26,776 nt of DNA from an uncultured Porphyromonas sp. (GTDB lineage: Bacteria > Bacteroidota > Bacteroidia > Bacteroidales > Porphyromonadaceae): the NCBI GenBank assembly GCA_902490315.1, contig CABUDK010000016.1, positions 1-26,776 of the forward strand, in the 5' to 3' direction. Each line of letters begins with the position of its first letter. The stretch's first letter is position 1. The notes under the pieces were generated by a model that was not told the origin of the DNA, did not search any database, and saw nothing but the letters and a program-made list of their open reading frames with translations. Shown here one piece after another: positions 7,623-14,792 of the stretch. Made by a program: the position numbers and the translations under genes.

Positions 7623-8126
7623 CTACCTTCTGTCGGTGCGACGGAGTTGATTACGCTTGATATACTTCCTAGCAAACTCTCGCTGTACCTGCTGGTAGTT
7701 GACGAGCTTGCGTGCGGGGATCTGCTTGCGTAGCTCTGTCATAGTCTCTTCGTCTATCACTGCTAGCTGAGACTTGAGTTGCTGCTCGCGCTCGAGGCAC
7801 TTGGCTGCTTGCGCCTCAGATAGGGACTCGCTCCTCGTCTCCTCGTACTGCTTGCGTAGCTCGCGCCATAAGGGTATGCGCTTCTTATCAGCTGTGCGCA
7901 AGGTCCGGTCCAAATAGGTAGCCTCGTCAACTGTAAGGCCTAGTTCCTGAGAAAAGAACTCCTTGCGTAGCTTGACCAGCTCCTCTCTGCTACAGTTGTC
8001 TGTCTCACTGCGGAACTGCTGAGCTACAACTACATTGGGCAAGAGCAGCAGAGGAAGTACTACCAATAGAAAATGAAAAAGCTTGCGTCGTCTCATCATA
8101 TCGTCGTGTCCGTGCGTTGTGATCAT
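7623..8126 (-). CDS. Small periplasmic protein of the sigma-factor operon
   Basis: 167 residues, with a basic N terminus and a hydrophobic stretch (about 16-35) ending in VVVAQQ, so probably a cleaved signal peptide. The mature part is charged and helical with an LTVDEA segment and resembles the periplasmic sensor-type proteins that accompany ECF sigma factors in Bacteroidetes (CpxP/Spy-like in style). That comparison is by eye. The ATG directly abuts the upstream TAA stop, which suggests translational coupling. Met10 or Met11 would give a more standard signal peptide and are possible alternative starts. A role in envelope-stress signalling is inferred from position; no catalytic motif is visible. 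Confidence 0.7.
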   Translation of the reverse strand: MITTHGHDDMMRRRKLFHFLLVVLPLLLLPNVVVAQQFRSETDNCSREELVKLRKEFFSQELGLTVDEATYLDRTLRTADKKRIPLWRELRKQYEETRSESLSEAQAAKCLEREQQLKSQLAVIDEETMTELRKQIPARKLVNYQQVQREFARKYIKRNQLRRTDRR

Positions 8127-8585
8127 TTATATCTCATCACTCATCTCGTCTTCAGAGAGTGCCCCCAAAGTTTCTCCTATGGCATAGTCATCGGTGAGAA
8201 TATCTACACAGGTCTCGTATAGGTAATCCGCAAACTCGGCATCTGTCAGAGGTGTGACGCTGAGATCATATACAGAGCTAGCTACTTCATCGCTAGCTGT
8301 AAGAGGCTTCTGGGTAGTTCCTTGCCATACGCCCCAGAGAGCTACTACAGCAATCAGTGCTGCAGCGACAGCGGTCCATGGACGTAGCTTCACCCAGAGC
8401 TTAGCCCTACGATGCGCACTAGGCGCCACCACAGCGTCTGTCGCAGGCACCGGCTCATCGAGTGGTATCTGCGATAGAATGCGAGGGGATAGGTCATCAA
8501 AGTACCCCTCAGGAACATGGTAATGCCCCAACCGCTCCGAGAGCGAGGGTATCTGACGGGTCAAGTCTTCTGAAGGTGTAGGCAT
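8127..8585 (-). CDS. Probable anti-sigma factor, single-pass membrane protein
   Basis: 152 residues. The N-terminal cytoplasmic part contains VPEGYFDDL (about 24-32), a motif typical of Bacteroidetes proteins encoded after ECF sigma genes. One membrane segment (about 69-86, TAVAAALIAVVALWGVW) follows, then an acidic extracytoplasmic tail ending in LSEDEMSDEI. The gene lies 84 bases downstream of the sigma gene and is joined to the next gene without a gap. I infer that it holds the sigma factor at the membrane; no zinc-binding anti-sigma motif is seen, so this depends on context and the short motif. Confidence 0.7.
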   Translation of the reverse strand: MPTPSEDLTRQIPSLSERLGHYHVPEGYFDDLSPRILSQIPLDEPVPATDAVVAPSAHRRAKLWVKLRPWTAVAAALIAVVALWGVWQGTTQKPLTASDEVASSVYDLSVTPLTDAEFADYLYETCVDILTDDYAIGETLGALSEDEMSDEI

Positions 8586-8612
8586 AAGAGGTGATTAAAT
8601 AGAGTCTAGTAC

Positions 8613-8657
8613 GACCTCGCAGGGAGGTCTCTGCTTACACTTTATTGGATGCCAATA
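8613..8657 (-). repeat. Two perfect stem-loops between sigma and anti-sigma genes
   Basis: GACCTC (8613-8618) pairs with GAGGTC (8624-8629) around a 5-nt loop. TATTGG (8643-8648) pairs with CCAATA (8652-8657) around a 3-nt loop. Both lie in the 84-base gap. Neither has a T-run, so they may act in message processing or stability rather than termination. Confidence 0.5.
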
Positions 8658-8669
8658 GACTTGGTAAGT

Positions 8670-9218
8670 TTAATTCAGATTGGAGATGTACTGCTGAATC
8701 TTCTTGACAGCGTGATGATAAGATGCCTTGAGTGCTCCCTCAGAGGTGTCCGTGATGGTCGCAATATCTCGGTAGGGCATCTCGTCGAAGTAGCGCATCT
8801 CAAAGACCTGTCGCTGCTTTGGCGGGAGCTTATCGAGTGCTTGCTGTAAGATCAGCTCTCCCTTGTCTCCGTCGAAGTAGGGATCGGCAACGGCACTGTC
8901 CAGGAGATAGCTAGTATCTTCATTGACAGCGTACTCGTTGTCCGTGATACGCTTCTTTTTTTTGTTGTAGTTGATCGCCTCAAAGAGGGCAATGCGATAG
9001 ATCCAAGTGTAGAATTTCGCCTCTCCTCTGAAGGAACCAAGGTTTTGCCACGCCTTCAGAAAGGTCTCCTGTAGCACGTCATCCGCATCGTCATGCTGCC
9101 GCACGATACGACGGATCAACCAGTAGAGCTTCTCCTGATACATCCGCACAGCCTCTGTAAAAGCGGCAGCGCGGGTCTTGGAACTCATAATCTGCTCTTG
9201 CAGTTCATCTTCGGTCAT
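8670..9218 (-). CDS. ECF-type RNA polymerase sigma factor
   Basis: 182 residues, the usual ECF size, with no sigma region 1. Region 2 spans about 24-90, with DDADDVLQETFLKAW and the -10-recognition part FRGEAKFYTWIYRIA. Region 4 spans about 128-178, with LPPKQRQVFEMRY and a helix-turn-helix around MPYRDIATITDTSEGALKAS. It would direct RNA polymerase to a set of stress or surface genes. It is followed by a likely anti-sigma factor and a periplasmic protein, a typical cell-surface signalling arrangement. No TAnnTTTG box lies in the 51 bases before it, so it may be read from the promoter of the upstream gene (10381-10411). Confidence 0.93.
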   Translation of the reverse strand: MTEDELQEQIMSSKTRAAAFTEAVRMYQEKLYWLIRRIVRQHDDADDVLQETFLKAWQNLGSFRGEAKFYTWIYRIALFEAINYNKKKKRITDNEYAVNEDTSYLLDSAVADPYFDGDKGELILQQALDKLPPKQRQVFEMRYFDEMPYRDIATITDTSEGALKASYHHAVKKIQQYISNLN

Positions 9219-9269
9219 GCTAAGTGGACACTATGAGGGTGTGTAGCGATGGCTGGGAGGAGGTTTCTA

Positions 9270-10340
9270 CTATCGTGCTGCCGCACCTTTGACTAGGTAT
9301 ACATATACGGGGAAGTGATCTGAGTAGCCCCCTTGCCACTGCCCTCCGACAAAGGTGCGTAGCGTGTACCCCTTGTACTGACCACTCTGCTGGATCATAA
9401 AGGGCTGCTTGAAGATAAACGCCATATCAGTCGTCTCCGGATCGCGGTATAGCTGCCAAGTAGTAGGATTGCTGCCGATGAGCTCACCATTGACCACTAT
9501 GATGTCAAAGAGGTTCCACACGTCACGGTAAGCGAGTGTCCCCATACCTTTATTGTATAGTTGCAGCATCGGGGTGTAGTAGTCCGCAGGCTTTGTTTGG
9601 TCAGGATGGTTCTGCACGCCGAGGCCGTCACGTACACTGGGGCTGATGGGGTCATCGTTGAAGTCTCCCATCATGATCACTTTGCTCCCTGGGAAGAGTG
9701 TATAGAGTGAATCAGCAACGCTGCGCATCGTCTTAGCGGCTGCCATACGACGATGCAGAGAGACAGCCTCCCCACCACTACGTGAGGGCCAGTGCCCCAC
9801 GAGGACATGTACGATCTCGCCATCGAGGAGCCCTGAGGCGTAAACCACATCTCTTGTTTTGATCCATGGCTCGTTAGGTATCTCTACTGCTCTGACTCCT
9901 GATGCAAAGACCTTATAAACTTCTGGTTGGTAAAGTATAGCGCAGTCTATGCCACGACGGTCTGGAGAGTCGTAGTGGACGATATCGTAGTGCTTGTCTC
10001 GTAGTGAATCTTGGGCGATTAGATCCTCGAGGACGCCTCTGTTTTCTATCTCAGCGACTCCAATGATTGCGGGGCCGTCACCTCCGATGAGGGAGATCAC
10101 GTGGGACATATTGCGAAGCTTGTGCTGGTACCGCTCGGGTGTCCAGCGATTAGCCCCCTCGGGGAGAAACTCCTCGTCATTGTTCTCCTGATCGATGGTG
10201 TCAAAGAGGTTCTCTAAGTTATAGAATGCGACCGTCACCCGCTGTGGTGTGGTGCTCTGCTGTGCAGATATAATCCCAAAGGAGAGTGCTAGCAGTGCGA
10301 CCAACCAGCCCCATCTACTATATTGTGTGCTATGTGTCAT
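9270..10340 (-). CDS. Secreted endonuclease/exonuclease/phosphatase family protein
   Basis: 356 residues with a signal peptide (about 1-26, ending IISAQQ). The EEP fold is recognisable from VAFYNLENLFDT near the N terminus, AIIGVAEIENRGVLEDL (metal-binding Glu), VLVGHWPSRSGG, IMMGDFNDDP and the closing GGYSDHFPVYVYL with the catalytic Asp-His pair. Bacteroidetes have many exported members with the ENLFDT start. The substrate could be nucleic acid or a phosphoester; the sequence does not decide. It lies 51 bases upstream of the sigma factor on the same strand and may be in the same transcript. Confidence 0.88.
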   Translation of the reverse strand: MTHSTQYSRWGWLVALLALSFGIISAQQSTTPQRVTVAFYNLENLFDTIDQENNDEEFLPEGANRWTPERYQHKLRNMSHVISLIGGDGPAIIGVAEIENRGVLEDLIAQDSLRDKHYDIVHYDSPDRRGIDCAILYQPEVYKVFASGVRAVEIPNEPWIKTRDVVYASGLLDGEIVHVLVGHWPSRSGGEAVSLHRRMAAAKTMRSVADSLYTLFPGSKVIMMGDFNDDPISPSVRDGLGVQNHPDQTKPADYYTPMLQLYNKGMGTLAYRDVWNLFDIIVVNGELIGSNPTTWQLYRDPETTDMAFIFKQPFMIQQSGQYKGYTLRTFVGGQWQGGYSDHFPVYVYLVKGAAAR

Positions 10341-10380
10341 AAGTTAATCGTTCAAGTTCAAGTGTTAGACTATGCTTTCA

Positions 10381-10411
10381 CAAAAGTACTGATAAATGTC
10401 GGATTACCCAA
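10381..10411 (-). promoter_or_regulatory. Bacteroidetes-type promoter of the EEP gene
   Basis: Minus strand: TTG (10411-10409), 20 nt, then TACTTTTG (10388-10381). Both elements and the spacing fit the Bacteroides primary sigma consensus. Transcription would begin near 10374, giving a leader of about 34 bases. Confidence 0.7.
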
Positions 10412-10507
10412 GGTCTCGCCTATAAAGCTTTCGTTAAGGCCGTTGTCCAGGGGGGTGTCTCACAGGGAGCGTCACGCCACGTTGTCGCAATGCCCATCGA
10501 CAAGCAT

Positions 10508-10542
10508 AAAAAAAGACCCCGCAATAAGCTATTGCGAGGTCT
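10508..10542 (-). terminator. Intrinsic terminator downstream of tRNA-Phe
   Basis: On the minus strand AGACCTCGCAATA pairs with TATTGCGGGGTCT (one wobble pair) and is followed by seven T. It lies about 15 bases after the tRNA 3' end, so the tRNA is probably a short single-gene transcript. Confidence 0.88.
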
Positions 10543-10557
10543 CGAATCGTACCAAAG

Positions 10558-10630
10558 TGGTGCCACCAGGAATCGAACCGGGGACACAAGGATTTTCAGT
10601 CCTTTGCTCTACCAACTGAGCTATGGTACC
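10558..10630 (-). tRNA. tRNA-Phe (anticodon GAA)
   Basis: 73 nt without an encoded CCA tail. The D arm (GCTCAGTTGGTAGAGC), anticodon stem and loop (AAGGA-CTGAAAA-TCCTT, anticodon GAA), and T arm (CCCGG-TTCGATT-CCTGG) are all standard. The acceptor strands GGTACCA and TGGCACC pair except at the fourth position, where A4 faces C69. Discriminator base A73 is as expected for Phe. Confidence 0.97.
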
Positions 10631-10710
10631 ATTCTTCTTGCGTTTTGGTGATGCAAAGGTACAACAACTTTTTGAATTGACCAAATGTTAGCGCAATCGT
10701 GGTTATTTTG

Positions 10711-10718
10711 TATCTTTG
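10711..10718 (+). promoter_or_regulatory. -7 box before the dihydroorotate dehydrogenase-like gene
   Basis: TATCTTTG in the context TTTTGTATCTTTG, the same as at 20307-20314 on the other strand. Only a weak TTA lies 20 nt upstream in the -33 position. Transcription would begin about 20 bases before the ATG at 10744. Confidence 0.6.
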
Positions 10719-10743
10719 CGAGTAGTAACATAGCACAAATAGC

Positions 10744-11727
10744 ATGGTGGACTTGACATCACACTACGGAGGTATCGCCCTCCGCAATCCAATCATAGCT
10801 GGTAGCTCTGGTCTCACGGCCTCACTCCAGCAAGTTACGGCAATGGCACAGGCAGGCGCCGGGGCAGTCATCCTCAAGTCGCTCTTTGAGGAGCAGATAG
10901 AGGCGACGGCTCTGCAAGCGCAAGCAGAGGTGGCTACTTCTTATCCTGAGGGGCTCGACTATATGCTGCACTACACGCGCCAGCATGAAGTGGAGAAGTA
11001 CCTAACCCTGATCCGTGAAGCTAAGGGCGCGGTCGACATCCCTGTCATAGCAAGCATTAACTGTTACCGAGGAGGCGAGTGGCAATCTTTTGCCAAGAGC
11101 ATACAGGAAGCCGGTGCGGATGCGCTCGAGCTCAATGTGATGCGCATCGAGACAGATCCAGCACAGCGTGGTAGTGATCTAGAGAAGGAGCTGGTAGATC
11201 TAGCGATCTCGATCACCCGTACGGTGCAGATACCAGTCGTCTTCAAGATTTCAGATCGCTTTACCAACATCCTTTACCTAGCGCAGGAGCTGGTCAAGAG
11301 TGGTGTCAAGGGCTTGACCTGCTTTAACAAGAGCTGGCAGACAGACATTAACATAGATACCCTAGAGATCGTTCAGGGACCTGTTGTATCAACGGGACAA
11401 GAGCTATACAACACGCTGAAGTACACAGGACTCCTCTCGGGCAAGCTACCCCAGCTCGCTATCTCCGCTTCGGGCGGCGTGATGGACTACGCAGGCATCG
11501 TCAAGAGCCTCCTCGTCGGAGCTAGCTCTGTACAGGTTGTCTCCACACTGTATCAGCATGGAGTACCTTACTTGACGAAGATGCTGGAGGAGCTCACACA
11601 GTGGATGACTCAGCATGGATACCGATCCATAGAAGAGTTTAGAGGCAGTCTCAACGCCTCTAAGCAGTCTGACCAGGAGCTCTATATGCGCTCGCAGTTT
11701 ATGCGTTACTTTAGCAATAAAGCGTAG
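10744..11727 (+). CDS. Dihydroorotate dehydrogenase-like flavoprotein
   Basis: 327 residues with a TIM-barrel plan like class 1 dihydroorotate dehydrogenase: LRNPIIAGSSGLT at the start, AGAGAVILKSLFEEQ with the conserved Lys45, IPVIASINCYRGGEW, then VVFKISD and ISASGGVMDYAG with GASSVQVVSTLY for FMN phosphate binding. The active-site loop after LELN, normally NxSCPN with a catalytic Cys or Ser, reads NVMRIETDP here (131-139), so the usual base is absent. Bacteroidetes carry such DHOD-like proteins besides true PyrD. A flavin oxidoreductase of unknown substrate is the safest reading; pyrimidine synthesis is not supported by neighbours. Confidence 0.8.
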   Translation: MVDLTSHYGGIALRNPIIAGSSGLTASLQQVTAMAQAGAGAVILKSLFEEQIEATALQAQAEVATSYPEGLDYMLHYTRQHEVEKYLTLIREAKGAVDIPVIASINCYRGGEWQSFAKSIQEAGADALELNVMRIETDPAQRGSDLEKELVDLAISITRTVQIPVVFKISDRFTNILYLAQELVKSGVKGLTCFNKSWQTDINIDTLEIVQGPVVSTGQELYNTLKYTGLLSGKLPQLAISASGGVMDYAGIVKSLLVGASSVQVVSTLYQHGVPYLTKMLEELTQWMTQHGYRSIEEFRGSLNASKQSDQELYMRSQFMRYFSNKA

Positions 11728-11788
11728 CTAACACTCTGGAGAAATACACAATAACGACATATTTACTAACTCAAATATCACAGAAACT

Positions 11789-12466
11789 ATGAACAGACTA
11801 TCTATCACAGCGGGCATCGTGGCCGTGGCTCTATCCCTATCGGGTTGTGGCGCGATAAACGAGACACTACTTGGTGCTGGCGCTGGTACAGCCGTAGGTG
11901 CTGGCCTTGGTGCTGGTATCGGTAAGGTCGCAGGCAATACGGGTGCTGGCGCAGCTATTGGTGCCGTCGTAGGCGGTGCTGCTGGCGCACTCATCGGTCA
12001 TCGTATGGAGAAGCAAAAGAAGGAGCTCGAGCAGCAGCTACCCGCGGGTACGCAGGTCGAGACAGTCAATGAGGGACAAGCTATCAAGGTCGTCTTCGAC
12101 AGCGGTCTACTCTTCAACACCAGCTCGAGCACGCTGAGCTCTTCTTCTCGCAACGATCTACGCAAGTTCGCAGATAACCTAAACAAGAACGATGACACGG
12201 TCCTAGAGATCATCGGTCACACCGATAGTTCGGGCAATGATCGTATCAACGATCCACTCTCACTGAATCGTGCTAAGAGCGTCCGTGACTTCCTCGAGGG
12301 ACAGGGTGTCTCTTCCGTACGTATGAAGTACGAGGGTCGTGGTAGCCACGAGCCCGTTGATACGAACGCAACGGCTGAGGGTAAGCGTAAGAACCGTCGT
12401 GTAGAGGTCTTCATCCTACCTAGCCAGAAGATGATCGAAGAGGCTAAGGCTGGTACGCTGAAGTAG
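11789..12466 (+). CDS. OmpA-family lipoprotein with glycine-zipper segment
   Basis: 225 residues with lipobox LSGC, Cys20. Residues about 28-70 form a Gly/Ala-rich glycine zipper (GAGAGTAVGAGLGAGIGK and GAAIGAVVGGAAGALIG), as in YiaD-type outer-membrane lipoproteins. The C-terminal OmpA domain (about 100-215) has IIGHTDSSGNDRINDPLS, LNRAKSVRDFL and GEGKRKNRRVEV-like residues (AEGKRKNRRVEVFI), the peptidoglycan-binding signature. It would tether the outer membrane to the cell wall. It follows the DHOD-like gene by 61 bases and ends in a strong terminator. Confidence 0.93.
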   Translation: MNRLSITAGIVAVALSLSGCGAINETLLGAGAGTAVGAGLGAGIGKVAGNTGAGAAIGAVVGGAAGALIGHRMEKQKKELEQQLPAGTQVETVNEGQAIKVVFDSGLLFNTSSSTLSSSSRNDLRKFADNLNKNDDTVLEIIGHTDSSGNDRINDPLSLNRAKSVRDFLEGQGVSSVRMKYEGRGSHEPVDTNATAEGKRKNRRVEVFILPSQKMIEEAKAGTLK

Positions 12467-12477
12467 TCTCACTCCCC

Positions 12478-12525
12478 AAACGCATCACGCACTGAACTAC
12501 TCAGGGCGTGATGCGTTTCCTTTTT
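12478..12525 (+). terminator. Intrinsic terminator after the OmpA-family gene
   Basis: AAACGCATCACGC (12478-12490) pairs perfectly with 12506-12518, 15-nt loop, followed by CCTTTTT. It lies 12 bases after the stop codon. Confidence 0.9.
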
Positions 12526-12557
12526 ATCCTCTCAGTATCATTCACCGCAAGAGCTAT

Positions 12558-13559
12558 ATGTCTCACTTCCTACAACTAATCTCTACCACCATCCTGCTCA
12601 CCTTGGCTCTTCTTTCATGCAGTGCTACTGGTAAGCAGCGATCGCAGACACCCTCGTCTGTGGAGGCCTCCTTTGGGGTCGTGGATACGACTCACCTGAG
12701 CGAAGGTACAACAGCAGAACCCTATCCAATGGTAAAGATCCCAGAGAACATCCAGGAGCCTTTGCAGCGGGCGAAGTATGTACTAGAGCACTTCTTCGAT
12801 CGTTGGCCCGCAGAGACTTTGGAGCAGCTTGTTGATCCGGCTGCTATGGAGCAGGGACTGGTAGACTATCTTGCTGTCTATAGCAGTATGCCTGCTGGGA
12901 GTGTCTCGCAGGAGGATCTACTGCGCCCGCTCAAGGTGATGCGCGGCAAAGCGCTGAGCGAGGCTCTACGTCTCTACACCAAGTATCTCTACGAGAGCGG
13001 CTCTCCTCTGAAGAATCACACGTTCTATATCCAAGCCTTGCAGTGGGCCACTACATCTCCGCAGGTGGAGTATGTGGATCAAGTGGTTTACAAGGATATG
13101 CTTTCATTAGTGTCGCAAAATCAAGTTGGCAAGCCTGCCACAGACTTCGCCATAACCCTAGCACAGCCAGCAGCAGAGGGGTACACCTTTGCCGATACGA
13201 CGCTCTACGCACTGCGTGATAAGCCCAAGGTGGTCATCTTCTACACCCCTGGTTGTGATCGCTGTACACATCTGCTGGCAGAAGTGTCTCACGATCAGAT
13301 CTTGCAGCGCGCTACCGAGGGAGGTAAGGCAGAGATCCTCTACGTCTCGCTCGTCTATGAGCGTAGCGAGTGGGAAAAAGGGCTTGCGGATCTACCACCC
13401 TTTGGTACGCCCGCTTTCAACGGCGATCTGCGTCTCCTCGAGGAGTCGCTCTATGACCTAGCTGTCACGCCAGTCATATACGTCATCTCGTCCGACGGGA
13501 TCGTACTGCAGCGAGATTCCTCACTCGCTGAGGTCAGGCGCTACGTTTCTACACTTTAA
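12558..13559 (+). CDS. Thioredoxin-like lipoprotein (DUF5106-type)
   Basis: 333 residues with lipobox LLSC, Cys21. The middle part (about 70-185, with VLEHFFDRWPAETL) resembles the DUF5106 helical region found before thioredoxin domains in Bacteroidetes. The C-terminal domain (about 190-333) has the thioredoxin fold: VVIFYTPGCDRCTHLL with redox pair Cys233/Cys236, and AVTPVIYVISSDG with the cis-Pro loop. It would act in the periplasm as a disulfide reductase or isomerase. It ends 11 bases before rfbA, so the two may be cotranscribed, though their functions are not obviously linked. No TAnnTTTG box is visible before it. Confidence 0.85.
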   Translation: MSHFLQLISTTILLTLALLSCSATGKQRSQTPSSVEASFGVVDTTHLSEGTTAEPYPMVKIPENIQEPLQRAKYVLEHFFDRWPAETLEQLVDPAAMEQGLVDYLAVYSSMPAGSVSQEDLLRPLKVMRGKALSEALRLYTKYLYESGSPLKNHTFYIQALQWATTSPQVEYVDQVVYKDMLSLVSQNQVGKPATDFAITLAQPAAEGYTFADTTLYALRDKPKVVIFYTPGCDRCTHLLAEVSHDQILQRATEGGKAEILYVSLVYERSEWEKGLADLPPFGTPAFNGDLRLLEESLYDLAVTPVIYVISSDGIVLQRDSSLAEVRRYVSTL

Positions 13560-13570
13560 CCTATTTCTCT

Positions 13571-14443
13571 ATGAAGGGTATCATACTAGCCGGTGGCACG
13601 GGTAGCAGGCTCTACCCCCTGACCAAGTCTGTCAGCAAGCAACTACTGCCTGTCTATGACAAGCCGATGATCTACTATCCGCTCTCTACGCTCATGCTAG
13701 CCGGCATTCGCGAGATCATGATCATCAGCACGCCACAAGACCTGCCGAGCTTCGAGCGTCTCCTAGGCGATGGCTCCGCTTACGGCATTGAGCTGACTTA
13801 CGCCGAGCAGCCTCGCCCCGAGGGCTTGGCGCAAGCCTTCATCATAGGACGGGAGTTCATTGGTTCAGACGACGTTTGTATGGTACTCGGTGACAATCTC
13901 TTTCACGGATCTAGCTTTGCCACGCAGCTGGCGGCAGCTCGCGACAACGTCACCCAGCATCGCCTCGCCACTATCTTCGGCTATCCCGTCTCCGACCCGA
14001 CACGCTATGGAGTCGTTTGCCTAGATGCTGCGGGCAAGCCTACAGATATAGAGGAGAAGCCTAAGCACCCTAAGAGCAATCTAGCGGTCGTGGGCCTCTA
14101 CTTCTACCCGAATGATGTGGTCCAAGTGGCGCAAAGCATCACTCCCTCGGAGCGTGGGGAGCTAGAGATCACAGCGGTCAATGATTACTACCTACAGCAG
14201 CAACAGCTCTCCGTCATCTCCCTCGGACGTGGCTTCGCATGGCTCGACACAGGCACTCATGAGGCGCTCATGGAGGCGACCAATTATGTCAGCGTCATCC
14301 AGAAGCGTCAGGGAATGGTAATCGCTTGTCTTGAGGAGATCGCTTTACGTCAGGGATGGATCACGATGGATCAGCTACAAGAGGCTGCCGAGCAGCAGCG
14401 AGGCAGCACTTACGGTCAGTACCTCGCCAGTATCAAAGCGTAG
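13571..14443 (+). CDS. rfbA: Glucose-1-phosphate thymidylyltransferase
   Basis: 290 residues, the normal RmlA length. It makes dTDP-glucose from dTTP and glucose-1-phosphate, the first step toward dTDP-L-rhamnose for surface polysaccharide. Motifs: the nucleotide-binding start GIILAGGTGSRLYPLT, then SVSKQLLPVYDKPMIYYPLSTLM, EQPRPEGLAQAF, LGDNLFHG and IEEKPKHPKSNLAVVGLYFY. The usual partners rfbB, rfbC and rfbD are not in this window. It lies 11 bases after the thioredoxin-like gene and is followed by a terminator. Confidence 0.96.
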   Translation: MKGIILAGGTGSRLYPLTKSVSKQLLPVYDKPMIYYPLSTLMLAGIREIMIISTPQDLPSFERLLGDGSAYGIELTYAEQPRPEGLAQAFIIGREFIGSDDVCMVLGDNLFHGSSFATQLAAARDNVTQHRLATIFGYPVSDPTRYGVVCLDAAGKPTDIEEKPKHPKSNLAVVGLYFYPNDVVQVAQSITPSERGELEITAVNDYYLQQQQLSVISLGRGFAWLDTGTHEALMEATNYVSVIQKRQGMVIACLEEIALRQGWITMDQLQEAAEQQRGSTYGQYLASIKA

Positions 14444-14466
14444 CTGATCAGTTCTCGATCTATAGG

Positions 14467-14516
14467 AACGCACGGACGAGTACCCCTATGCAGGGATGCC
14501 CGTCCGTGCGTTTGTT
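14467..14516 (+). terminator. Intrinsic terminator after rfbA
   Basis: AACGCACGGACG (14467-14478) pairs perfectly with 14501-14512. Inside it, CCCCT and AGGG can also pair. The stem is followed by TGTTGTGTTT, a weak T-rich tail. Confidence 0.75.
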
Positions 14517-14605
14517 GTGTTTAAGCAGGTCGTTACCTGTCTTGTCATGCGACAACGGATGCTGTGCATTCATTTCAATAGGTCTCGCTGAGACTGCTGT
14601 GTAGT

Positions 14606-14685
14606 GCGCTGATTCTATTGTATATACGAGTTCCAAAAAAGTTCCTCTCTTGGAACTCTTTAGTTCCAGCGGAGGAACTTTCTGA
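14606..14685 (+). repeat. Dispersed element R2, copy C (upstream of sdaA)
   Basis: About 80 bases that match the reverse complement of 25563-25642 at roughly four positions in five, with few gaps. The element folds: AAAGTTCCTC (14638-14647) pairs perfectly with 14672-14681, enclosing TGGAACT (14651-14657) with AGTTCCA (14662-14668). It ends about 70 bases before the sdaA -7 box and has the same orientation relative to sdaA as copy D has to aspA. Confidence 0.8.
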
Positions 14686-14702
14686 AACCTGCTCCCTCAA
14701 TC

Positions 14703-14761
14703 TCTCACCTCTCACCTCTCACCTCTAATTTCTAACCTCTAATCTCTTTTTCGTACCTTTG
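14703..14761 (+). promoter_or_regulatory. Heptad-repeat promoter of sdaA
   Basis: Six 7-bp units fill 14703-14744: three TCTCACC, then TCTAATT, TCTAACC and TCTAATC. They abut TCTTTTTCG (14745-14753) and the -7 box TACCTTTG (14754-14761). The -33 position falls inside the repeats, and there is no TTG. The same arrangement occurs at 22249-22307. Transcription would start about 25 bases before sdaA. Confidence 0.65.
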
Positions 14762-14792
14762 ACTCGTCAATTAGACTACACGCCTAACAACT

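Larger units (their letters stand above)
14444..14792. other. Region without a gene between rfbA and sdaA
   Basis: These 349 bases hold the rfbA terminator, repeat element R2 copy C (14606-14685) and the heptad-repeat promoter (14703-14761). Between 14517 and 14605 I see nothing. The only open frame here is an out-of-frame extension overlapping the end of rfbA and has no protein character. Confidence 0.6.

Noticed and set aside
14356..14604. 82-codon open frame overlapping the end of rfbA
   Set aside because: It runs out of frame through rfbA and the terminator stem, with no protein features.
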